From: Pseudomonas viciae
Lineage (GTDB): Bacteria > Pseudomonadota > Gammaproteobacteria > Pseudomonadales > Pseudomonadaceae
Length of the DNA stretch: 64,000 bases
Assembly: GCF_004786035.1 (NCBI RefSeq)
Contig: NZ_CP035088.1
Coordinates: 81,001-145,000 of the forward strand
Direction: 5' to 3'
Positions 16,279 to 24,517 of the stretch are shown one piece after another. Every line of letters starts with the position of its first letter. The first letter of the stretch is position 1. Position numbers and translations under genes: made by a program. The notes beneath the pieces are model-generated. The model did no database searches, had not been told where the DNA came from, and worked only from the letters and a program-made list of their open reading frames with translations.

Positions 16279-17345
16279 GGCATCTCTCCTTTTATTGTTA
16301 TGGGACTGGCGCTGTGTTTATGCGGGTAGAAGCGCCAGCGCAGCGGGACGTGATGCTTGACCCGGACCAGGCTGGTACGGGCGTGATAATTGACCAGCAC
16401 CAGGGTCAACAGCAGCGCGGCGCCCCCGGCGTTATGAGCGACCGCCACCGGCAACGGCAGATGGAACAGCACGTTGCTGATGCCCAGGGTGATCTGCGCC
16501 GCCAGGGCGATCAACACCAGCCCGGCCAGGCGGGTCATGCCAACCGCCTTGAGTTGCCAGGCCAGCCCCAGTAGCACCAGCGTCACCAGCAATGCGCCAA
16601 TGCGATGGGTCAGGTGGATGGCTGTGCGCGCATCGCTGTCGAGCTGGCCGCCCAGGTAGTTGGGGCCGATGTGCTGGGTCAGGTGAAAGCCATTGGCGAA
16701 ATCGGCTGGTGGCAGCCATTGGCCGTGGCAGGTGGGGAAATCAATGCAGGCCACCGCCGCGTAATTGGAGCTGACCCAGCCGCCCAGGGCGATCTGGCCG
16801 ATCACCAGCAGCAGCCCGGCCGTCGCCCAATGTTGCAGGCGCTTGGGCACAGTCAGCGCCGGCAGTACGCCGGACAATCTCAAGGTCAGCAGAAACAGCA
16901 GGCTCAACGTCGCGAACCCGCCCAGCAAATGCCCGGTGACCACTTGCGGCCAGAGTTTCAGGGTCACGGTCCACATGCCGAACGCCGCTTGCGCAAAGAC
17001 CACGGCCAGTAGAAACAGCGGCAGCTTCAAGGGTAGACCGGGGTGACGACGGTTCATCCAGGCCCGGGCGGCCAGCACGGTAATCATTAGCCCCAGGGCG
17101 CCCGCGAAGTAGCGATGGACCATTTCGTTCCAGCCCTTGTGGGCTTCCACCGGGGCGTCGGGATAATGCAACTCGGCATGGGCCAGTTGGGCTTCGCTCT
17201 TGGGCACGCTGATAAAACCGTAGCAACCGGGCCAGTCCGGGCAACCGAGGCCCGCATGGGTCAGCCGGGTGTAGGCGCCCAGCAGGACGACGATCAGTGC
17301 CAGCAACGTGGCAAACAGCGCGAGGCGAAATCCAGGTTTGGCCAT
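16266..17345 (-). CDS. ctaA: Heme A synthase (COX15/CtaA family)
   Basis: CtaA oxidises the methyl group of heme O to give heme A for the aa3-type oxidase. The 359-residue polytopic membrane protein starts with a hydrophobic helix and carries the typical [19 protein letters not shown] loop after the first helix, plus His-containing helices for heme ligation ([19 protein letters not shown]). It is followed, with overlap, by cyoE and lies 10 bases after the preceding gene, consistent with one transcript. Confidence 0.95.
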   Translation of the reverse strand: MAKPGFRLALFATLLALIVVLLGAYTRLTHAGLGCPDWPGCYGFISVPKSEAQLAHAELHYPDAPVEAHKGWNEMVHRYFAGALGLMITVLAARAWMNRRHPGLPLKLPLFLLAVVFAQAAFGMWTVTLKLWPQVVTGHLLGGFATLSLLFLLTLRLSGVLPALTVPKRLQHWATAGLLLVIGQIALGGWVSSNYAAVACIDFPTCHGQWLPPADFANGFHLTQHIGPNYLGGQLDSDARTAIHLTHRIGALLVTLVLLGLAWQLKAVGMTRLAGLVLIALAAQITLGISNVLFHLPLPVAVAHNAGGAALLLTLVLVNYHARTSLVRVKHHVPLRWRFYPHKHSASPITIKGEMPWQP

Positions 17346-17355
17346 GTCGATGCCC

Positions 17356-17940
17356 TCATCCGATGTTCGACAGTTTCAGCAGGTGGCGCAGGTCGTTGAG
17401 CAAGTCCTTGCCCTTGACCCGGGCGTCGTAGCGCAGCACCAGGTTGCTGTGGGGATCGATAATCCACAGTTGCGCGCCGCCAGAGCCCTGGGCGCCTTTC
17501 TGATAGGCCGGCAGGTCCAGTGGATAGCGTTGCAGTTGCGGGTATTCGCGCTGCAGTTGCGCGTCATAGTCCGCATCCAGCGGTTGTGCGATGGCCAGGG
17601 CGTGGCTGGCGCGACCGGCTTCGCGGCCCAGGCCGATCTGCACCTGGCGGGCCAGGTACACCAGTTGCCGGCAATCCACCGAGCATTCCTGCGGTGCGGT
17701 GACCAGGATCTGCCAGCGCTGTTCATCGGCCTGTACGCCAATTTCGGCGCGGGTCTGGCCGTTGCCGATCAGTTCGCCGTGGTAGCTGCGGCTTTCCGGC
17801 ACCCAGAACTGGAATTTGTACATGCCGGTGGCGAGAATCATCGGGCCGATCACCCCGAGCACGATCAGCAGCAATTGCACGCGGCCCTTGCGACGGTTGG
17901 GCGCCTCAGACGTGTTGGTTGGATTCATGGTGCTTCCCAT
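17356..17940 (-). CDS. Conserved oxidase-cluster protein with one membrane anchor
   Basis: This 194-residue protein is of the kind found between surf1 and ctaA in Pseudomonas oxidase clusters. It has one membrane helix (about 23-43) and then a soluble, probably periplasmic domain. The C-terminal part (LWIIDPHSNLVLRYD) resembles thioredoxin-like/SCO-type folds but lacks a CxxxC copper site. The start at 17940 was chosen because GGAG lies 5 bases upstream; it overlaps the surf1 end by 35 bases. A role in oxidase assembly is inferred from position only. Confidence 0.75.
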   Translation of the reverse strand: MGSTMNPTNTSEAPNRRKGRVQLLLIVLGVIGPMILATGMYKFQFWVPESRSYHGELIGNGQTRAEIGVQADEQRWQILVTAPQECSVDCRQLVYLARQVQIGLGREAGRASHALAIAQPLDADYDAQLQREYPQLQRYPLDLPAYQKGAQGSGGAQLWIIDPHSNLVLRYDARVKGKDLLNDLRHLLKLSNIG

Positions 17941-18643
17941 GGTGTCTCCCTGCGTTGTGCCATCCGAGATAAAGGAACAGGCCAAACAGCGCCGCCGCCA
18001 TGGCGAACCACTGCACGGCATAACCGAGGTGTTTTTCCGGCCCCATGGCCACCACGGGCCAATCGGTCCGGTAGGCGCCGGGGCCGTTTTGTTGGCGTAA
18101 CTCGTAAGTGAAACCGTTGCGGCCCAGTTCGGCCCAGAGTTTGCCCGGCTCGATGGCGGTGACCAGTCGCGGCCACGGTGCATCGGCCGGATCGGCGTGC
18201 AATTGGAACGTGGCGCCCGGTGCAACGTAGACCCAGGCTTGGAGGCTCACAGGTGCTTCAGGTGTGTTGAAGACTGGCGGGGTGCGGCGGTCGGGCCAGG
18301 GTATCCAGCCGCGATTGACCAGCAGCCACAACCCGGTTGCCTGGTCGAGAAACGGTTGCAGCAATTCGACGCCGACCTTGCCGTCGTGCTGGCGGTTGTC
18401 CAAAAGGATGCTGTGCTCGGTGTCGAACTGGCCGTGCAGGCTGACCGGTCGAAAAGCCGGATCCGGCGTTTGTTGCAACTGCGTGCTGTCCAGCGGCGGC
18501 GCCACGCGGCGCTCGGCGTAACTGTCCATGAGCACACGCTTTTGTTCGCCCCGGCTCAATTGCCAGAACCCCAGGCACACCATGACCGGCACCAGAACAG
18601 CGACCACCAGAGACGGCACGACGCCCGGCCGGAAGTGTTTCAT
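17906..18643 (-). CDS. SURF1-family oxidase assembly protein
   Basis: SURF1 proteins help insert heme A into subunit I. The 245-residue product has the family layout: an N-terminal helix (about 9-27, ending GFWQLSRGEQKR), a periplasmic domain with the LLVNRGWIP motif, and a C-terminal helix (YAVQWFAMAAALFGLFLYLG). The start MKHFRPG at 18643 fits the family; upstream frame extension would run into the opposite gene's promoter. It lies divergent from the DUF2909 gene. Confidence 0.93.
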   Translation of the reverse strand: MKHFRPGVVPSLVVAVLVPVMVCLGFWQLSRGEQKRVLMDSYAERRVAPPLDSTQLQQTPDPAFRPVSLHGQFDTEHSILLDNRQHDGKVGVELLQPFLDQATGLWLLVNRGWIPWPDRRTPPVFNTPEAPVSLQAWVYVAPGATFQLHADPADAPWPRLVTAIEPGKLWAELGRNGFTYELRQQNGPGAYRTDWPVVAMGPEKHLGYAVQWFAMAAALFGLFLYLGWHNAGRHHGKHHESNQHV

Positions 18644-18713
18644 GGCACCGTCCGAAAGCCGTCGAACGGGATAGCTATACTCACGTGCATTGCATCCCCC
18701 CGGAGTGTCCCTA

Positions 18714-18917
18714 ATGCTAAAAGCAGCCATCGTCCTGATGCTGATTGCCACGATTGCCAGCCTGTTCAGCGGTCTGTTTTTTCTGGTCAAGGACGACAGC
18801 AGTTCCAATCGCCTGGTCATCGCCCTGGCGATTCGGGTCAGCCTGGCTGCCGCCACCGTCGGCTTGATTGCCTGGGGTTTTTTCAGCGGCCAGTTGGTCT
18901 CCCACGCGCCCTGGTAA
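18714..18917 (+). CDS. DUF2909 twin-transmembrane small protein
   Basis: This 67-residue protein is nearly all membrane: two helices (about 3-24 and 34-58) joined by a short charged loop (KDDSSSN). GGAG stands 8 bases before the ATG at 18714. It is the only plus-strand gene inside the oxidase cluster, converging on coxC with 8 bases between stops and divergent from surf1. Small DUF2909 proteins are typical at this locus in Pseudomonas. The function is unknown, presumably linked to the oxidase. Confidence 0.85.
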   Translation: MLKAAIVLMLIATIASLFSGLFFLVKDDSSSNRLVIALAIRVSLAAATVGLIAWGFFSGQLVSHAPW

Positions 18918-18925
18918 CGTTGGTT

Positions 18926-19813
18926 TCAGAGCACGTAGACGAAGACGAACAAGCCAATCCACACCACATCGACGAAGTGCCAGTACCAGCTCGCCGCCTC
19001 GAAGCCGAACTGGTGCTCGTTGTCGAAATGCCCGCGCATGATCCGCATCAGCATGACGAACAGGATGATCGTGCCGATGGTGACGTGGGCGCCGTGGAAC
19101 CCGGTGAGCATGAAGAACGTTGCGCCGTAGACACCCGAGCCCAGGGTCAGGCCCAGTTCCTTATAGGCGTGGATGTATTCCTCGGCCTGGAAGCCCAGGA
19201 AGGCACAACCCAGCAGGACAGTGATCGCCAGCCAGATTTTCAGCGCGCCGCGATGGCCTTTTTTCAGGGCATGGTGGGCGATGGTGACGGTCACGCTGGA
19301 GCTGACCAGCAGGATGGTATTGAGCAGCGGCAAGCCCCAGGGGCTGATGACGTCCTTGGGCGCCGGAAAGAGTTTCGGGTCGGGGTTGTTCAGCAAGGGC
19401 CAGGCGAACTCGAAGCTCGGCCAGAGCATGTGCGACAGCCCCTTGGTGCCTTCACCCGCCAGGCCTGGCGCCGAGATGTTGCGCACATAGAACAGCGCAC
19501 CGAAGAAGGCGATGAAGAACATTACTTCGGAAAAGATGAACCAGCTCATGCCCCAGCGGAACGAGCGGTCGAGCTGCGCACTGTAGAGCCCGGCGCGACT
19601 TTCCTTGATCACCGCGCCGAACCATCCGAACAGCATGTAGGCCACCAGCAGGCCGCCGACGAAAAAGATCAGCGGGCCATGGGATTCCGGGCGCGCCGCC
19701 TTCAGGTCGTTGAACCAGGTCGCCAGGCCATACACCGTGACGAACATCCCGACCGTGGCGATGATCGGCCATTTGCTCTGGGCCGGAACGTAATAGTGTT
19801 CGTGAGTTGCCAT
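18926..19813 (-). CDS. coxC: Cytochrome c oxidase subunit III
   Basis: Subunit III stabilises the catalytic core and shapes proton uptake. The 295-residue protein has about seven membrane helices and typical subunit III motifs (FHGAHVTIGT with the conserved His, EAASWYWHFVDVVWIGLF near the C-terminus, FSEVMFF). It follows ctaG by 24 bases. The His-rich plus-strand frames across this gene are shadows. Confidence 0.97.
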   Translation of the reverse strand: MATHEHYYVPAQSKWPIIATVGMFVTVYGLATWFNDLKAARPESHGPLIFFVGGLLVAYMLFGWFGAVIKESRAGLYSAQLDRSFRWGMSWFIFSEVMFFIAFFGALFYVRNISAPGLAGEGTKGLSHMLWPSFEFAWPLLNNPDPKLFPAPKDVISPWGLPLLNTILLVSSSVTVTIAHHALKKGHRGALKIWLAITVLLGCAFLGFQAEEYIHAYKELGLTLGSGVYGATFFMLTGFHGAHVTIGTIILFVMLMRIMRGHFDNEHQFGFEAASWYWHFVDVVWIGLFVFVYVL

Positions 19814-19837
19814 TTATTGTTCTCCTTATCGGGCACG

Positions 19838-20389
19838 CTATCGGTCAGTGTTTACAGCCACCGGTGGATGACGAGCGGTGATATCGAACAGCGTGTAGGA
19901 CAGCGTCAGGTGCTTCACTTCCTTGGGCATGTCCCGGTCAACGATGAAGCGCATGGGCATTTCGATACGTTCGCCGGGTTGCAGCACTTGCTGGGTAAAA
20001 CAAAAACATTCGGTCTTGTGGAAATAGGCCGCCGCGTTGCTCGGCGCGATGCTCGGCACCGCCTGGGCGCTCATCGGCCGGTTGGTGGGGTTGTGGGCGA
20101 CGAAGACCATCTCGTTCACCGCCCCCGGCCGGACCACCAGTTCATCGCCCTTGGGGTAGAAGTCCCAGACCATGTCCACTGAGTTGGTCGACAGGAACTG
20201 CACGCGAACCTGCCGTGATTCATCGACGGTTTGCTCACCTTCGTACTGCCCCGCGGTCTTGCCGTTGATGCCAAACGCCTTGCACATCACGTCGTAGATC
20301 GGCACCAGGGCAAAGCCGAAGATAAACATGGCCACCACCACCATCAGCAGGCGAGTGACCAGCTTCTTCAGCGAGATCGAGTCAGCCAT
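19838..20389 (-). CDS. ctaG: Cytochrome c oxidase copper-assembly protein CtaG/Cox11
   Basis: CtaG/Cox11 supplies copper for the CuB site of subunit I. The 183-residue protein has one N-terminal membrane anchor (about 13-33) and a periplasmic immunoglobulin-like domain carrying the copper-binding CFCF motif (ECFCFTQQVLQPGE). It lies between coxA and coxC, as in other pseudomonads. Confidence 0.95.
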   Translation of the reverse strand: MADSISLKKLVTRLLMVVVAMFIFGFALVPIYDVMCKAFGINGKTAGQYEGEQTVDESRQVRVQFLSTNSVDMVWDFYPKGDELVVRPGAVNEMVFVAHNPTNRPMSAQAVPSIAPSNAAAYFHKTECFCFTQQVLQPGERIEMPMRFIVDRDMPKEVKHLTLSYTLFDITARHPPVAVNTDR

Positions 20390-20414
20390 GGTTCTGAACC
20401 CCTACACATAACCC

Positions 20415-20502
20415 TGTGGGAGCGGGCTTGCTCGCGAAGCAGGCGCTGCGGTCTAACAGAAACACCGCGTCATCGTTCTTCGCGAGCAAGCCCGCTCCCA
20501 CA
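20415..20502. repeat. Paired REP element between coxA and ctaG
   Basis: TGTGGGAGCGGGCTTGCTCG is mirrored by CGAGCAAGCCCGCTCCCACA across about 50 bases. Placed inside the oxidase operon, it could cause partial termination or protect the coxBA messenger end. Confidence 0.88.
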
Positions 20503-20519
20503 TGGGCTCCATGTGTCAT

Positions 20520-22112
20520 CTATTTCACTTCCGGCGGCGTAGTGAAGGTGTGATACGGCGCCGGCGAAGGCACGCTCCACTCCAACCCTTCGGCCCCATC
20601 CCACGGCTTGGCCGGTGCTGGCTCGCCACCACGGATGGTCTTGATCACGATGAACAGGAAGAAGATCTGCGTGGTGCCGAACATGAATGCGCCGATGGAC
20701 GAAACCATGTTGAAGTCGGCGAATTGCAGGTTGTAGTCGGGGATCCGCCGGGGCATGCCCGCCAGGCCGACGAAGTGCATCGGGAAGAACGCCAGGTTCA
20801 TGCCGACGAACGACAGCCAGAAATGCAGCTTGCCGAGGGTTTCGTCATACATGTGGCCAGTCCACTTCGGCAGCCAATAGTAGGCCGAGGCGAAGATCCC
20901 GAAGATCGCGCCAGGCACCAGCACATAGTGGAAGTGCGCGACCACGAAGTAGGTGTCCTGGTACTGGAAGTCCGCCGGTGCGATGGCCAGCATCAGCCCG
21001 GAGAAACCGCCAATGGAAAACAGGATCACGAACGCCACGGCAAACAGCATCGGCGTTTCGAAGGTCAGCGAGCCTTGCCACATGGTGCTGGCCCAGTTGA
21101 ACACCTTCACCCCGGTGGGCACGGCGATCAGCAGGGTGGCGTACATGAAGAACAGCTCGCCCACCAGCGGAATGCCCACCACGAACATGTGGTGCGCCCA
21201 GACGATGAACGACAGGAACGCAATGGCCGCCGTGGCGTAGACCATCGAGGTGTAGCCGAACAACGGTTTGCGTGAGAACGCCGGGATGATCGAGCTGACG
21301 GCACCGAAGGCCGGCAGGATCATGATGTACACCTCGGGGTGGCCGAAGAACCAGAACACGTGCTGGAACAGCACCGGGTCACCGCCGCCGGCGGCACTGA
21401 AGAAGCTGGTGCCGAAGTGGATGTCCATCAGCATCATCGTCACGCAGCCGGCCAGCACTGGCATTACCGCAATCAGCAGGAACGCGGTGATCAGCCAGGT
21501 CCAGACGAACAGCGGCATTTTCATCAAGGTCATGCCGGGGGCGCGCAGGTTGAGGATGGTGGCGACCACGTTGATCGCGCCCATGATCGAACTGATGCCC
21601 ATCAGGTGGATGGCGAAGATGAAGAACGTCACGCTTTCCGGCGCATAGGTGGTGGACAACGGCGCGTAGAAGGTCCAACCGAAGTTCGGCCCGCCGCCGG
21701 GTGTGAACAGTGTCGACACCAGCATCAGGAACGCCGCCGGCAACAGCCAGAAGCTGAAGTTGTTCATCCGTGGCAGCGCCATGTCTGGTGCGCCGATCAT
21801 CAGCGGGATCATCCAGTTGGCGAGGCCGACGAAGGCCGGCATCACCGCGCCGAAAACCATCACCAGGCCATGCATGGTGGTCATCTGATTGAAGAATTCC
21901 GGCTGCACGATCTGCAAGCCGGGCTGGAACAGCTCGGCGCGGATCACCATGGCGAACGAGCCGCCCAGCAGGAACATCGAGAACGCGAACCACAAATACA
22001 GCGTGCCGATATCCTTGTGGTTGGTGGTCAGTACCCAGCGCATCAGGCCCTTGGCGGGGCCGTGGGCGTGGTCGGCACCGGCATGACCGTGGTCATCGAT
22101 CACAGCACTCAT
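20520..22112 (-). CDS. coxA: Cytochrome c oxidase subunit I (heme-copper, aa3 type)
   Basis: This is the catalytic subunit, reducing oxygen to water and pumping protons. The 530-residue protein has about twelve helices and the heme-copper signature: TTMHGLVMVF (heme a His), WFFGHPEVYIMILP (CuB His and the cross-linked Tyr), WAHHMFVVG and the VVAHFHYVLVPG heme a3/a motif. The start at 22112 (MSAVIDD) was chosen because GGAG lies 7 bases upstream. It follows coxB by 82 bases. Confidence 0.97.
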   Translation of the reverse strand: MSAVIDDHGHAGADHAHGPAKGLMRWVLTTNHKDIGTLYLWFAFSMFLLGGSFAMVIRAELFQPGLQIVQPEFFNQMTTMHGLVMVFGAVMPAFVGLANWMIPLMIGAPDMALPRMNNFSFWLLPAAFLMLVSTLFTPGGGPNFGWTFYAPLSTTYAPESVTFFIFAIHLMGISSIMGAINVVATILNLRAPGMTLMKMPLFVWTWLITAFLLIAVMPVLAGCVTMMLMDIHFGTSFFSAAGGGDPVLFQHVFWFFGHPEVYIMILPAFGAVSSIIPAFSRKPLFGYTSMVYATAAIAFLSFIVWAHHMFVVGIPLVGELFFMYATLLIAVPTGVKVFNWASTMWQGSLTFETPMLFAVAFVILFSIGGFSGLMLAIAPADFQYQDTYFVVAHFHYVLVPGAIFGIFASAYYWLPKWTGHMYDETLGKLHFWLSFVGMNLAFFPMHFVGLAGMPRRIPDYNLQFADFNMVSSIGAFMFGTTQIFFLFIVIKTIRGGEPAPAKPWDGAEGLEWSVPSPAPYHTFTTPPEVK

Positions 22113-22194
22113 GTCCTGTCTCCTTCGAACGAGTGGGCTGGACGGCGCGGGGCGCTGAGCCCCGACCGGCTGCAGGAACAAGCATCAGGCCGGC

Positions 22195-23322
22195 TCATTT
22201 GCTTTCCGCCTGTTTGAGTTCCAGCACTTGTTTGGGCGTAACCATGTCGCCCTTGTTGTTGCCCCAGGCGTTACGTTCATAGGTCACGACCGCGGCGATA
22301 TCGACTTCCGACAACTGCTTGCCGAATGCGGCCATGGAGGTGCCGGGTTTGCCGTGGAAGACAATGTTCAGGTGGTCAGCCACAGGCCCGGTGGCGATTT
22401 TCGAGCCCTTGAGTGCCGGGAACATCGGCGGCAGGCCCTGGCCTTCGGCCTGGTGACAGGCCACGCAGGTGGTGTGGTAGACCTTGTCACCGCGCTCGAT
22501 GAGCTCCTGCTGGGTCCATTCCTTGCTGGTCAGCTCTTTAAGCTGCGCGGCCTCGGCCTTGCGCTCGCCCAGCCACTTTTCATAGTCGGGCTTGCTCTTG
22601 ACCTCCACCACGATCGGCATGAACCCGTGGTCCTTGCCGCACAGCTCGGCGCACTGGCCGCGGTACAGGCCGGGCTTGTCGACGCGGGTCCAGGCTTCGT
22701 TGACGAACCCGGGAATCGCATCGCGCTTGACCGCGAAGGCCGGCACCCACCAGGAGTGGATCACGTCGGCGGAGGTCACCAAAAAGCGCACCTTGGCATC
22801 GACCGGCAGCACCAGCGGCTTGTCGACTTCCAACAGGTAATGTTCGCCCTTGGCGCTCTGGTTATGGATTTGTTCGGCGGGGGTGGCCAGGTTGCTGAAG
22901 AACTCGACGTCCTGGCCCAGGTACTTGTAGTGCCACTTCCATTGATAGCCGGTGACCTGGATATCGATGTCCGACTCGCTGGAGTCGTACATCTTGATCA
23001 GGGTGGCGGTGGCAGGAATCGCCATCAGCACCAGGATCAGGAAGGGCACGATGGTCCAGAGAATTTCGACCCGGGTGTTTTCGTGAAAATGAGCGGCATT
23101 TTGGCCGGTTGAACGGCGGTGCATGATCATCGACCAGAACATGGCGCCGAAGACGATGATGCCGATGACTACACAGATCCAGAAAATGGTCATGTGCAAG
23201 TCGAACACTGCGTTGCTGATCTGTGTCGCTCCAGGCGCCATATTCACAGTCCAGGCCGCTTGCGCCTGGCTGAAAATCGACCACAACAGGAGGCCCATCC
23301 ATACGTGTGGATGTCGCGTCAT
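22195..23322 (-). CDS. coxB: Cytochrome c oxidase subunit II with fused cytochrome c domain
   Basis: The 375-residue subunit II receives electrons from cytochrome c. It has a signal peptide (about 1-22), two membrane helices (about 45-67 and 87-107), a periplasmic CuA domain with CAELCGKDHGFM (near 215-226), and an extra C-terminal heme c domain with CVACH (near 287). The fusion makes it a caa3-type subunit. It is the first gene of the minus-strand operon, downstream of the promoter region 23323-23694. Confidence 0.96.
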   Translation of the reverse strand: MTRHPHVWMGLLLWSIFSQAQAAWTVNMAPGATQISNAVFDLHMTIFWICVVIGIIVFGAMFWSMIMHRRSTGQNAAHFHENTRVEILWTIVPFLILVLMAIPATATLIKMYDSSESDIDIQVTGYQWKWHYKYLGQDVEFFSNLATPAEQIHNQSAKGEHYLLEVDKPLVLPVDAKVRFLVTSADVIHSWWVPAFAVKRDAIPGFVNEAWTRVDKPGLYRGQCAELCGKDHGFMPIVVEVKSKPDYEKWLGERKAEAAQLKELTSKEWTQQELIERGDKVYHTTCVACHQAEGQGLPPMFPALKGSKIATGPVADHLNIVFHGKPGTSMAAFGKQLSEVDIAAVVTYERNAWGNNKGDMVTPKQVLELKQAESK

Positions 23323-23694
23323 TGCGGGTTCCCCTTATCGTTCTTGTTATCCCGTAGGCTTAACGCCTGCGGCAAGGGAGCGGTTACAACAGACTACGAA
23401 CTCGACCGCCGTGCCTTGCTGCTTGTGCATCGGGTGTCATCAGCTAACTCCATTCAGAACCGAGTATAGACAGCGACTGCAACCTCGCAACGCGATGGCG
23501 TAAATCGTTTGAAACAGACGGGGCTTGCGCTAGAGCCCGCGAATGGAGAAGGATGCGAACTGCGTGATGGCAAATCGATATAACTGATGTCGTATCAAGG
23601 AAGAGGCAGTTATGCAAAATAGGTCTTAGGAGTGTTTTTGCGCCAGCTAAGTTATGTCTTCCCTATTTCATTGCCTTTGTTTCCTGGAGTTGTC
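23323..23694. promoter_or_regulatory. Divergent intergenic region upstream of coxB
   Basis: These 372 bases lie between coxB (minus) and the plus-strand hypothetical gene and must hold both promoters. I see no convincing -35/-10 pair, REP or operator palindrome. In P. aeruginosa the equivalent aa3 operon is induced by starvation and RpoS; no such site can be proven here by eye. Confidence 0.5.
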
Positions 23695-24345
23695 ATGAAC
23701 ACCGCCGCATTGCGCGAGCAGATCCAAAAAGCCCAACAACATGAAGCCGAGACCGGCCAGTTGACCCGTCAGCTGGAAGCCCAGTTGCCGAGCTTGCATG
23801 CAGCCATTCAACTGCCAGACGTTGATGCCAAGGGCGTCATGACCCGCTTTGTCACCGCTTATATCGAGCAGGTGCCCGACCTGCTGGACGCCGCCAACGA
23901 GGTGGCTCGCGAGGCCGGTATTGAATCGCAGATCAAGCCGGTGCTGAAAATCGCCGAGCAGTTTTTCCTCCAGCCACCCAAGTTGATGGAAGGTCACGTC
24001 GGCCTGGACAGCCTGTTGGATGAAGCCTACCTGGCGCACCGGCTGGTGGAGGAGGTCAACGATTTGTACATCAAGCATTTCAGCCAGCCACTGATCCCAC
24101 TGGACATGACCGTCGCCAACCTGATCGCCCACCATTTGATCGGCGAACCGTTCGCCAACCAGTTGGATGAAGCCGTGCACCACGCGGTGGATGAAATGCT
24201 CGACGAAGACAGCTTTGCGCTGGAGTCGGTGGAATCGTATCGGGAAAAGCTCAACAGCCCGGACACCGGCGCTGCCTGGAAGCGCTGGCCGTGCCTGTCG
24301 CGCCAGTTGGGCGTTGGGTTGGAGCTGGATCAGCCAGCGGCTTGA
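23695..24345 (+). CDS. Conserved hypothetical protein, 216 residues
   Basis: I do not recognise the family. From ATG 23695 (GGAG 6 bases upstream) the product is 216 residues, soluble and acidic, mostly helical with several Leu-rich amphipathic stretches and a central His-containing segment (LIAHHLIGEPF). It has no signal peptide and no named motif. A longer in-frame extension to 23632 starts TTG and lacks a ribosome site. It stands alone between the oxidase operon and the T6SS effector genes, with a REP pair directly downstream. Confidence 0.75.
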   Translation: MNTAALREQIQKAQQHEAETGQLTRQLEAQLPSLHAAIQLPDVDAKGVMTRFVTAYIEQVPDLLDAANEVAREAGIESQIKPVLKIAEQFFLQPPKLMEGHVGLDSLLDEAYLAHRLVEEVNDLYIKHFSQPLIPLDMTVANLIAHHLIGEPFANQLDEAVHHAVDEMLDEDSFALESVESYREKLNSPDTGAAWKRWPCLSRQLGVGLELDQPAA

Positions 24346-24366
24346 TCCAGCAGAAACCTAACCCCC

Positions 24367-24458
24367 TGTGGGAGCGGGCTTGCTCGCGAAAGCGGTGGAT
24401 CAGTTAACGAACAGGTTGACTGGTGGTCTGCAATCGCGAGCAAGGCTTGCTTTCGCAT
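24367..24458. repeat. Paired REP element, right half degenerate
   Basis: TGTGGGAGCGGGCTTGCTCG is followed after about 50 bases by CGCGAGCAAGGCTTGCTTTC. The outer end of the right copy has lost the TCCCACA match. Confidence 0.8.
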
Positions 24459-24517
24459 TGGATCTCAGTTGTTCCTAAATTATTTGTCCTACACACGACC
24501 CGTTCGCCCCTCTTGGG

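Noticed and set aside
18197..20182. A 661-codon plus-strand open frame across surf1, the DUF2909 gene and coxC
   Set aside because: It is antisense to well-supported membrane protein genes and its translation is rich in His, Gln and Arg without any domain, typical of shadow frames in GC-rich DNA. The same holds for long plus-strand frames opposite the ternary operon (3206-4054, 5994-7286).
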